Shown: in pieces, positions 4,697 through 10,124 of the stretch
Position numbering within the stretch: position 1 is the stretch's first letter
Layout of the letters: each line of letters begins with the position of its first letter
Assembly (NCBI GenBank): GCA_005877965.1
Contig: VBNP01000202.1
Span: forward strand, 1,320-11,443
DNA: 10,124 nt
Direction: 5' to 3'
Origin: Gammaproteobacteria bacterium
GTDB taxonomy: Bacteria; Pseudomonadota; Gammaproteobacteria; Steroidobacterales; Steroidobacteraceae
Notes under the pieces: generated by a model
Databases searched by the model: none
Told to the model about the DNA's origin: nothing
What the model saw: only the letters and a program-made list of their open reading frames with translations
Translations under genes and position numbers: made by a program

Positions 4697-7124
4697 GTGA
4701 CTGCCGCCAATTCGACCCGCGCCGGCATTCCCGCCCACGCCCGCGTGGTCGTTGTGGGGGGCGGAGTCATCGGCACCTCCGTCGCATACCACCTTGCTCT
4801 GATGGGCTGGAAGGACATCGTCCTGCTGGAACGTGACCGGCTCACCTGCGGGACGACCTGGCACGCCGCGGGTCTGATGGTGACCTTCGGCTCAACCTCC
4901 GAGACCTCGACCGAAATGCGCAAATACTCACGCGCTCTTTACAGTCGGCTCGAGGCGGAAACCGGCCAGGCCACCGGATTCGCGCCCATCGGTTTCATCG
5001 AAGTCGCCTCCGACCGGGACCGGCTCGAGGAATATCGGCGTGTCTCGGCCTTCAATCGCTATTGTGGCGTGGACGTACAGGAGCTCTCGCCGCGCGAGGT
5101 TCAGGAGCTGTTTCCGCTCGCGAAAGTCGATGACATCGAGGCCGGCTTCTACGTGAAGGAGGACGGCCGGGTGAATCCGGTAGACGTCCGAGGGTGTGCC
5201 TGCGACCGGCGTCCTGCACGACCACGGGCACGTAACCGCCGTTCGCACCTCGCTGGGCGACATCAAGACCGAGGTCGTCGTCAACTGCGCCGGCATGTGG
5301 GCGCGTCAGTTCGGTGCGCTCACGGGCGTCACGATCGCCAATCAAGCGGCGGAGCATTACTACCTGATCACCGAGCCGATCAGGAACCTTCCGCCGAACA
5401 TGCCGGTGCTCGAGGATCCGGGCGCCTACGGTTACTACCGCGAGGAGGGCGGTGGGTTGATGGTGGGATTGTTCGAGCCGCTCTGTGCGCCGTGGAGAGT
5501 GGCAGGAATTCCCGAAGACTTTTCCTTCGGCGAGCTGCCGCCGGATTGGGAGCGCATGACGCCCTTTCTCGAGCGCGCCACGTCACGCGTGCCGATCACC
5601 GCGGAAGTCGGCATGAAGAAATTATTCTGTGGTCCCGAGAGCTTTACGCCGGATTTACGCCCGATCGTCGGCGAAGCGCCGGAGCTCCAGGGTTACTTCG
5701 TTGCGGCGGGCTTGAATTCCATCGGCGTTCTGACGGGCGGTGGTCTGGGCCGCGTGCTGGCCAACTGGATCGTCACGGGAAATCCCGATGTTGACGTCAC
5801 CGGCTTCAATATCGATCGCCTGCACGTCTACCAGGCGAATCCCGAGTACCGTCGCCAGCGGACCGTCGAATCGCTCGGCATGGTTTACAAGTGCCACTAC
5901 CCGGGGATGTCGCTGACCACGGCGCGGGGCGTGCGCAAATCCCCATTTCATGATCGCCTGGCCGCGGCCGGCGCGTACTTCAAGGAGGTGAGCGGGTGGG
6001 AAAGCCCGGACTGGTACGGCACGCCCGGTACGCAACCCGACCCTGGTGCCCTGACCTGGGGCCGGCCGAGCTGGTTCTCGCGCTGGCAGCAGGAGCATCA
6101 CGCCGCGCGCCAGAACGTGATCCTCATGGATATGTCGTTCATGGGGAAATTCCTGGTCCAGGGGCGCGATGCCGGCCGCTGCCTCAACCGCATTTCAGGC
6201 AACCAGGTCGACGGCGCGCCGGGCGTGATCACCTATACACAGTGGATGAACGAGGCCGGCACGCTGGAAGCCGATCTCACGGTGACCAAGCTCGGCAGTG
6301 AAAGATATCTGGTGGTCGTCACCGACACCATGGTGCGTCATGCCGAAACCTGGATGAAGCGCAATATTCCCGATGGGGCGCACGCCGTCATCACGGATGT
6401 GACCTCGGCCTACGGCCAGCTCAATCTGCAGGGCCCCAATTCACGCGCGCTCCTGCAGAAACTTACGACCACGGATCTCTCGAACGCGGCATTCCCGTTC
6501 CGCACCGCGCGCGAGATCGACATCGGTTTCGCACGGGTACTGTGCATTCGCATCACCTATGTGGGCGAGCTCGGCTACGAGCTCTACATCCCCGCCGAGC
6601 AGGCGACGCACGTTTATGACGGCATCGTCGCAGCGGGACGCGAATTCGGACTCGTGCACGCCGGACTCAAGGCGCTCTCCAGTCTGCGCATGGAAAAGGG
6701 CTACCGCGACTACGGCCACGACATCGACAATACCGATGTGCCGGACGAAACCGGCCTCGGCTTTGCCCTGGACCTCAGGAAACCGGGCGGCTTCATCGGC
6801 AAGGAGGCGGTGCTCGCTCGCAGGGCCAAGGGCCCGCTGACTCGCCGCCTCGTCCAGGTGCTGGTGCAGGATCCCGAGCCGCTCATGTTCCACGCCGAGG
6901 TCGTACGCCGCGACGGCGTTCCAGTCGGCTACGTTCGCGCGGCATCGTACGGCCATACCCTGGGCGGCGCCGTGGGCCTGGCGATGATCGAGCCGAAGGT
7001 GCCTGTCGATGAGGCCTTCCTCAACAGCGGAGAGTGGCAAGTGGATATCGCCGGAAGGCTCTATCCAGCCATCGTTTCCGCCAGGCCACTCTATGACCCC
7101 GGGTTGAAGCGGATCCACGCCTAG
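4697..7124 (+). pseudogene. Dimethylglycine/sarcosine dehydrogenase-like flavoprotein (FAD oxidoreductase + GcvT), disrupted by internal deletion and frameshift
   Basis: Together the two frames encode one protein of about 800 residues. The family oxidatively demethylates N-methyl amino acids (dimethylglycine, sarcosine) and passes the one-carbon unit to tetrahydrofolate. Frame 1 (codons 1-164, 4697-5188) has the FAD-binding GGGVIG (21-26), E45, and TWHAAGL (54-60), whose H56 corresponds to the histidine that carries covalent FAD in mammalian DMGDH. It ends at GRVNPVDV. The protein then continues in another frame as EGVPATGVL, starting at the GAG at 5190. Relatives have about 16 extra residues between these points, so about 47 nt (3n+2) seem to be missing. 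Frame 1 itself runs on to a stop at 5794 as nonsense; frame 2 has a TAG at 5181-5183. The GTG start at 4697 lacks a clear SD and no in-frame ATG is available upstream. A 47-nt loss is larger than the usual sequencing indel, but an assembly error remains possible. Confidence 0.8.
5196..7124 (+). CDS. Downstream open frame of the broken flavoprotein: rest of FAD domain and complete GcvT/aminomethyltransferase-like part
   Basis: This 642-codon frame could in principle be translated from the GTG at 5196, although no SD was identified. Residues 1-190 are the second half of the DAO-type oxidoreductase fold, with VVNCAGMWAR (28-37), TPDLRPIVGE (151-160) and GYFVAAGLNSIGVLTGGGLG (166-185). Residues about 190-245 are the FAO_M linker. 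About 245-515 form the GcvT folate-binding domain (VILMDMSFMGKFLV, GTLEADLTVT, DVTSAYGQLNLQGPNS, YVGELGYELY, LRMEKGYRDYGHD), and about 545-635 the GcvT C-terminal barrel. Without the N-terminal Rossmann loop and the covalent-FAD histidine it could not bind FAD normally, so oxidoreductase activity is not expected. The folate domain is long and undamaged, which suggests the disruption is recent. Confidence 0.75.
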   Translation: MPATGVLHDHGHVTAVRTSLGDIKTEVVVNCAGMWARQFGALTGVTIANQAAEHYYLITEPIRNLPPNMPVLEDPGAYGYYREEGGGLMVGLFEPLCAPWRVAGIPEDFSFGELPPDWERMTPFLERATSRVPITAEVGMKKLFCGPESFTPDLRPIVGEAPELQGYFVAAGLNSIGVLTGGGLGRVLANWIVTGNPDVDVTGFNIDRLHVYQANPEYRRQRTVESLGMVYKCHYPGMSLTTARGVRKSPFHDRLAAAGAYFKEVSGWESPDWYGTPGTQPDPGALTWGRPSWFSRWQQEHHAARQNVILMDMSFMGKFLVQGRDAGRCLNRISGNQVDGAPGVITYTQWMNEAGTLEADLTVTKLGSERYLVVVTDTMVRHAETWMKRNIPDGAHAVITDVTSAYGQLNLQGPNSRALLQKLTTTDLSNAAFPFRTAREIDIGFARVLCIRITYVGELGYELYIPAEQATHVYDGIVAAGREFGLVHAGLKALSSLRMEKGYRDYGHDIDNTDVPDETGLGFALDLRKPGGFIGKEAVLARRAKGPLTRRLVQVLVQDPEPLMFHAEVVRRDGVPVGYVRAASYGHTLGGAVGLAMIEPKVPVDEAFLNSGEWQVDIAGRLYPAIVSARPLYDPGLKRIHA

Positions 7125-7140
7125 TCGACGACTCCGGCAG

Positions 7141-7186
7141 CCTCGGCGGCGGCCGGGCGTTCGCGCCAAACCCCCGGCCGCTGAGG
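7141..7186. terminator. Hairpin between convergent genes, probable bidirectional terminator
   Basis: GCGGCCGGG (7149-7157) pairs perfectly with CCCGGCCGC (7173-7181) around a 15-nt loop. Outer CCTC (7141-7144) can also pair with GAGG (7183-7186) across a small internal bulge. It lies in the 67-bp gap between the stops of the flavoprotein and dps genes, as expected for a shared terminator. No long T-run follows on either side, so it may only stabilise 3' ends or act together with Rho. Confidence 0.55.
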
Positions 7187-7191
7187 ATTGC

Positions 7192-7704
7192 TTAAGGTTT
7201 GCCGGAGTCTGCCTGCCGAGCAGCCTCGAACAGAAACCAGGTACGTCGCTCGGTCTCGTCGATCCAGACTTCGAGCAAGCTGGCGGTGGCGATGTCGCGA
7301 TGTTCCTCGCAGACGTTGTGCACTTCGCGCAGACGCGCGGCGAGTTCCTTGTTGTCCTCGCGCACTTCGGCGAGCATGTCCTGCGGCTGTACATAGTCGA
7401 CGTCGTTGTCCTGTACGCGCTGCAAGCGGCTGATGTGCCCGACGGACTTGAGCGTGGATCCGCCGATCTTGCGTACCCGCTCGGCGATGGCGTCGGTCAT
7501 CGCGAACAACTGATCCGCCTGTTCGTCGAGCAGCAAATGGTAGTCACGGAAGTGCGGGCCGCTCATGTGCCAGTGGAAATTCTTGGTCTTCAGATAAAGC
7601 GCGAACACATCGGCCAGGATGGCATTCATGGCACCGGCGATGTCCTTGGTCGCGGCGGGTTTCAGGTCGGTGGGCGTCGCCAGTGGAGCGCTCTGTCTGC
7701 GCAC
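7192..7704 (-). CDS. dps: Dps-family ferritin-like DNA-protection protein
   Basis: This 170-residue protein should form the 12-subunit Dps cage that oxidises and stores iron, uses up peroxide and may bind DNA. The inter-subunit ferroxidase ligands are visible: H44 in NFHWHM, H56 and D60 in YHLLLDEQ, and D71 and E75 in MTDAIAERV. The later helices carry the usual HNVCEEHRDIATASLLEVWIDETERRTWFL pattern in two parts (129-142 and 143-157). The N-terminal tail has few Lys/Arg residues (R2, R3, K15, K20), so DNA binding is uncertain. The GTG start at 7704 was chosen because it gives the family length and has a purine-rich AGAGAAG just upstream. The open frame extends to 7839 but would overlap the preceding gene by 101 bp. 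Only 34 bp separate it from the upstream hypothetical gene, so the two are probably co-transcribed. Confidence 0.92.
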   Translation of the reverse strand: MRRQSAPLATPTDLKPAATKDIAGAMNAILADVFALYLKTKNFHWHMSGPHFRDYHLLLDEQADQLFAMTDAIAERVRKIGGSTLKSVGHISRLQRVQDNDVDYVQPQDMLAEVREDNKELAARLREVHNVCEEHRDIATASLLEVWIDETERRTWFLFEAARQADSGKP

Positions 7705-7738
7705 GAGATCTTCTCTGCTGCTGTTCTCCGGTCTTCCA

Positions 7739-8608
7739 TCAGATCCGTCCTGCAAGCCAGGCGGCAATGTTCTCGACGTAGCGATGGGTACCGTCCAGTG
7801 CGTCAGAGCTCGAGAGAACACCCTCGCCAGCGGGCTCATTCACGAAGCTCGGACACCCCATGCGTGGATTCCAGTTGTAATCGCAGAAGTGGTGAAAGCT
7901 CGAATCCGAGACGGCGCGCCCCATGCCGCGCTCCTCGACGGCAACACATAGATTGAAGGTCGCGCCGGTCGTGAGACTGCGCCCCTGGGCAACGACGCGC
8001 CCGACCTGATGAAGCGCGCTCGGAACACCGACGGATCCTTCGTGTGGATGAGCGGGCAGGTGACGGATGGCCGCCCCTGAGGCGGTCTTCATCAGAGCAT
8101 GGATGGGACGGGTGACGCTGATTTCCTGCAAGTCGCCATTGGCTCCGGAATGATAGTTGGGCCAGCTGATCGAGGGTGTCTCGAGATCGTCACACCTCCG
8201 GTGAGACTCCTCGGGATCGGGATTAGCCGTTTGAAAGTGCTGCGTTGCCCCGAGCGCCCCAAGTCGTGCCAGACAGGCGCCGAGGTCCTGGTGATCGCGG
8301 GTGAGCAGGATTGCGCCTCCAGCTCTGCGGAACCGTGCCACGTTCTCGACGTCGCCGGAGGTCAGTGCGCCCGTTTCATCTGCGCCAATCAGCCATAGCT
8401 GGTCATAAGCCGCGTGAGCAAGCTGCACGAGGTCGGTATCGTCGCCCTCCTGATTCACGCGGCGGTCACGCGCGGCAACATCGTAGTGCGAGCCGCCAGA
8501 TGAGTCCTTGAGCGAGCGCAGGTGATCGGTGAGCAGCGAGAAGCGGCCGACATGCCAGTCGTCCGCGACCGGACCGATCGTGGTTTTCACAAGAATGCGA
8601 ATCGGCAC
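7739..8608 (-). CDS. Conserved-looking hypothetical protein encoded just upstream of dps
   Basis: This 289-residue soluble protein has no signal peptide or membrane segment. No named family was recognised with confidence. The alternation of short hydrophobic strands with acidic loops (IRILVKTT at 3-10, DQLWLIGAD at 69-77, RAGGAILLTRDHQDLGACL at 95-113) resembles a Rossmann-like or class I glutamine-amidotransferase/ThuA-like fold; this is inference only. Striking segments rich in potentially metal-binding or catalytic residues are SISWPNYHSGANGD (146-159), LPAHPHEGSVGVPSALH (184-200) and FHHFCDYNWNPRMGCPSF (238-255). The GTG start at 8608 gives MPIRILVKTTIGPVADDWH; upstream is GGGG about 10 nt away and no ATG is suitable. 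It is the first gene of a probable two-gene unit with dps, so an iron or oxidative-stress role is a reasonable guess without direct evidence. Confidence 0.8.
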   Translation of the reverse strand: MPIRILVKTTIGPVADDWHVGRFSLLTDHLRSLKDSSGGSHYDVAARDRRVNQEGDDTDLVQLAHAAYDQLWLIGADETGALTSGDVENVARFRRAGGAILLTRDHQDLGACLARLGALGATQHFQTANPDPEESHRRCDDLETPSISWPNYHSGANGDLQEISVTRPIHALMKTASGAAIRHLPAHPHEGSVGVPSALHQVGRVVAQGRSLTTGATFNLCVAVEERGMGRAVSDSSFHHFCDYNWNPRMGCPSFVNEPAGEGVLSSSDALDGTHRYVENIAAWLAGRI

Positions 8609-8993
8609 AATCCGTCAACCCCAAGTGGCCAAGCGCAGACCCTCGACCGCCCCCGCGGCGCCGGCGTCAGTGTGCGCCAGCGCACAGGCCCGCGAGGTAA
8701 ATAAATCGGCGACCGGAGGGCTCGCAGGCTGTCATGTGATACGGCATCCTGAAGCGTGTGCTTGGGCGTAACCATTGATGGTGCCCGCCTGCGCGTCGAC
8801 GTCGCCGCGGGTGAGGCAGCTGCGGCAGTGACAGCGGCGCGGCCGACGCCACCGTTCAAAAAGAGCAAAGGGAATGCTGCGGCGCGGCGGGCGCTCATTT
8901 GCCCAGGAACTGGGTAACCAGCGTGACGGTCGCTCGGGGATTTTCGCCGGCACCGACCGGCAACGCCGCACGCTTCGAGTCTAGTCCTTCTAA
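8609..8993. other. 385-bp region without a convincing gene
   Basis: No frame here shows a recognisable protein. The longest frame, minus strand 8587-9054, is Arg/Ala/Pro-rich, overlaps both neighbours and looks like a GC-rich artefact. The region should contain the promoter of the hypothetical-dps unit. It holds the palindrome at 8671-8686 and a short hairpin at 8946-8961 (GCCGG, 6-nt loop, CCGGC) 33 bp past the exonuclease stop, without a T-run. A 32-codon open stretch (minus, 8895-8993) in frame after the exonuclease stop contains the protein-like segment LPVGAGENPRATVTLVTQF but has no start codon. Confidence 0.5.
8671..8686. promoter_or_regulatory. 16-bp inverted repeat upstream of the hypothetical-dps unit
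   Basis: TGTGCGC, a 2-nt spacer, and GCGCACA form a perfect dyad with 7-bp arms, 63 bp upstream of the GTG at 8608. The position and short spacer suit an operator for a dimeric regulator. As RNA it would be a short stable hairpin instead. The regulator is not identified. Confidence 0.35.
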
Positions 8994-9776
8994 TCATGCC
9001 TGCGGGTCCCGCAACTCGACCCAGGTGGGCGCGTGATCGCTCGCTCTTTCCCACCCTCGCACATTTCGATCGACGCCCGCACTCACCAGTCGCTCCGCGA
9101 CCGGGGGGTTGAGAAGCAGGTGATCGATGCGCAGGCCGGCGTCGCGCGCATAGGCGTTGCGAAAGTAATCCCAGAACGTGTAGATCTGCTCATCCGGATG
9201 CAGGGCTCGTATGGCATCGGTCCATCCCTGGCCGACCAGTCGTGCGAACGCTTCACGTACTTCGACCCGGAAGAGGGCATCGTCGACCCAGCGCTCGGGT
9301 TTGTAGACATCCCGCTCCGTGGGGATGACGTTGTAATCGCCGGCAAGGACCACCGGGGAGCCGCTGGAGATGAGTTCGGCGGCATGAGCGATCAGGCGAT
9401 CAAGCCAGCGCAGCTTGTAGTCGAACTTCGGACCCGGCGCGGGGTTGCCGTTGGGTAGATACAGGCAACCGATTACGACGCCATTGACCGTCGCCTCGAT
9501 ATAGCGACTGTTGACATCATCCGCATCGCCCGGAAGCGCTCGCCTGATCTCGGTCGGCTCGGAATTCCGAGCGAGGATGGCGACCCCATTCCAGCTCTTC
9601 TGTCCATGCCAGATCACTCCGTAACCGGCATCCCGAATCGCACCGTGCGGGAATTTTTCCTGGGGCGCCTTCAATTCCTGAAGGCACACCACATCCGGTG
9701 CGATCTCAGCGAGCCAGCGCAGCAGACTGGGAAGGCGCGCGCTGATGCCGTTTACGTTGTAGGTAGCAACCCTCAT
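8994..9776 (-). CDS. xth: Exodeoxyribonuclease III (AP endonuclease, ExoIII/APE1 family)
   Basis: This 260-residue enzyme incises DNA at abasic sites and removes 3' blocking groups in base-excision repair, using Mg2+. All family motifs are present: N7 (TYNVNGI), E34 (LQELK), Y106 (LYLPNG), D147 and N149 (LAGDYNV), D218 (RIDHLL) and the terminal SDH at 246-248 (ASDHAPTWVEL). The length matches typical bacterial ExoIII. The start at 9776 gives the canonical MRVATYNVNGI. The only SD-like sequence directly before it, ACGGG, is too close, and the stop of the upstream frame lies 5 nt before the ATG, so translational coupling to that gene is possible. The frame extends to 9965, but that part does not resemble the family. 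Confidence 0.96.
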   Translation of the reverse strand: MRVATYNVNGISARLPSLLRWLAEIAPDVVCLQELKAPQEKFPHGAIRDAGYGVIWHGQKSWNGVAILARNSEPTEIRRALPGDADDVNSRYIEATVNGVVIGCLYLPNGNPAPGPKFDYKLRWLDRLIAHAAELISSGSPVVLAGDYNVIPTERDVYKPERWVDDALFRVEVREAFARLVGQGWTDAIRALHPDEQIYTFWDYFRNAYARDAGLRIDHLLLNPPVAERLVSAGVDRNVRGWERASDHAPTWVELRDPQA

Positions 9777-9781
9777 CCCGT

Positions 9782-10123
9782 CTATGGTAGCTGAGGTTGG
9801 ATCCGCTCTGCCGGACTGGAGGGGAGTGAGGCCTGTTGTGGATACTGTCCGTGCCCGTCTGCGCCCGGACACTGAACGGTGTCCGGGCGCTGGGACAGAG
9901 CGCGTACCGGCGCCTGATCCAGCGCATCGATCGGATCGCTCCACAGCTGACCGACGAACGCGCAATGTTCCCCGAAGCTGAACAGAGCCTTCATCCTCGA
10001 CGCATCAAAGTCGAGCGTGCCCCCGAAGGGGTAGGGGTCGGGAATCTCGGCGACCGCGACGCTCATCTGGTGCCGCTGCGCGACCGAATAAGCGAGCTCG
10101 AGCGCGGCTCGCGTTCCACCTTG
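9782..10123 (-). CDS. C-terminal part of an unidentified protein (5' end outside window)
   Basis: 113 residues are visible up to the TAG at 9782-9784. The first 70 look like genuine protein: AALELAYSVAQRHQ, VAVAEIPDPYPFGGTLDFD (22-40) and ALFSFGEHCAFVGQLWSDP. The pattern vaguely recalls C-terminal ends of patatin-like phospholipases, but this is not a secure assignment. From about residue 75 on the sequence becomes Gln/Pro/Ser-rich and is encoded by the inverted-repeat structure at 9845-9898, so the original C-terminus may have been extended by non-coding sequence. The gene ends 5 nt before exonuclease III on the same strand. Confidence 0.6.
   Translation of the reverse strand, partial: QGGTRAALELAYSVAQRHQMSVAVAEIPDPYPFGGTLDFDASRMKALFSFGEHCAFVGQLWSDPIDALDQAPVRALSQRPDTVQCPGADGHGQYPQQASLPSSPAERIQPQLP
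9845..9898. repeat. Nested inverted repeat with TGTCCG/CGGACA half-sites, upstream of exonuclease III
   Basis: GCGCCCGGACAC (9861-9872) pairs perfectly over 12 bp with GTGTCCGGGCGC (9879-9890) around a 6-nt loop. Outside it CTGTCC (9845-9850) matches GGACAG (9893-9898). Seen as binding sites, there are three exact half-sites, TGTCCG at 9846-9851, CGGACA at 9866-9871 and TGTCCG at 9880-9885, plus a one-mismatch copy GGGACA at 9892-9897. It lies about 70-120 bp before the xth start and inside the 3' end of the upstream frame. A regulator-binding array, an intergenic repeat family or a terminator-like hairpin are all possible; no T-run follows. Confidence 0.55.
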
Positions 10124-10124
10124 C

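Noticed and set aside
5180..5200. Programmed ribosomal frameshift as explanation for the split flavoprotein
   Set aside because: There is no slippery heptamer at the seam, and residues expected between the two halves are missing, which frameshifting cannot explain.
6441..7394. 317-codon minus-strand open frame opposite the GcvT domain
   Set aside because: It is antisense to clear GcvT sequence and continues into the dps region in the wrong frame, with no recognisable domain.
7705..7839. 45-codon N-terminal extension of Dps
   Set aside because: It would overlap the upstream gene by about 100 bp in another frame and exceeds the family length; the GTG at 7704 has a plausible SD.
8587..9054. 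155-codon minus-strand open frame in the 8609-8993 gap
   Set aside because: It overlaps both the exonuclease and the hypothetical gene and its composition (Arg/Ala/Pro/Ser) is that of a random GC-rich frame.
9777..9965. 63-codon N-terminal extension of exonuclease III
   Set aside because: It is unlike the family and coincides with the inverted-repeat region; MRVATYNVNGI is the canonical start.

Overview
The window is GC-rich chromosomal DNA with closely packed genes. It reads like a high-GC proteobacterium, possibly gammaproteobacterial. This is inferred from base composition, GTG start codons and the gene set (two-receiver diguanylate cyclase, Dps, exonuclease III, GcvT-type flavoprotein). 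No rRNA, tRNA, CRISPR array, transposase or phage gene was seen.

Left part (1-2734): on the minus strand, a fumarylacetoacetate-hydrolase-family gene is followed 90 bp later by a Rieske oxygenase alpha subunit whose C-terminus lies outside the window. A divergent ROK-family sugar kinase (fructokinase type) is read on the plus strand. The 130-bp divergent region between kinase and hydrolase contains an operator-like tandem repeat.

Middle (2721-7124): a minus-strand PleD-like response regulator (receiver, degenerate receiver, GGDEF) overlaps the kinase tail to tail by 14 bp. Its start codon lies inside a perfect 16-bp palindrome and overlaps a 17-codon leader-like ORF. Upstream of it are two broken genes: the last 65 codons of a PaaI-type thioesterase, and a roughly 800-residue dimethylglycine/sarcosine-dehydrogenase-like flavoprotein (FAD oxidoreductase plus GcvT folate domain). 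The flavoprotein is split into two frames by what looks like an internal deletion of about 47 nt. The area therefore appears to be decaying catabolic DNA.

Right part (7125-10124): a strong hairpin separates the flavoprotein gene from a convergent minus-strand pair, an uncharacterised 289-residue protein followed by a Dps-family ferritin-like protein. About 385 bp without a convincing gene follow, with a 16-bp palindrome upstream of the pair. Then comes exonuclease III, preceded by the C-terminal end of an unidentified gene whose tail contains a large inverted-repeat structure with TGTCCG/CGGACA half-sites.

Functionally, the Rieske protein has an iron-site motif typical of the glycine-betaine/choline-type N-demethylating branch, and the broken flavoprotein belongs to the family that removes the next methyl group. 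A link between them is suggestive but unproven. Dps and exonuclease III are both DNA-damage/oxidative-stress functions. No clearly new defence or mobile system is visible. The best leads are the hypothetical-Dps pair, the TGTCCG array before exonuclease III, and the start region of the PleD-like gene.
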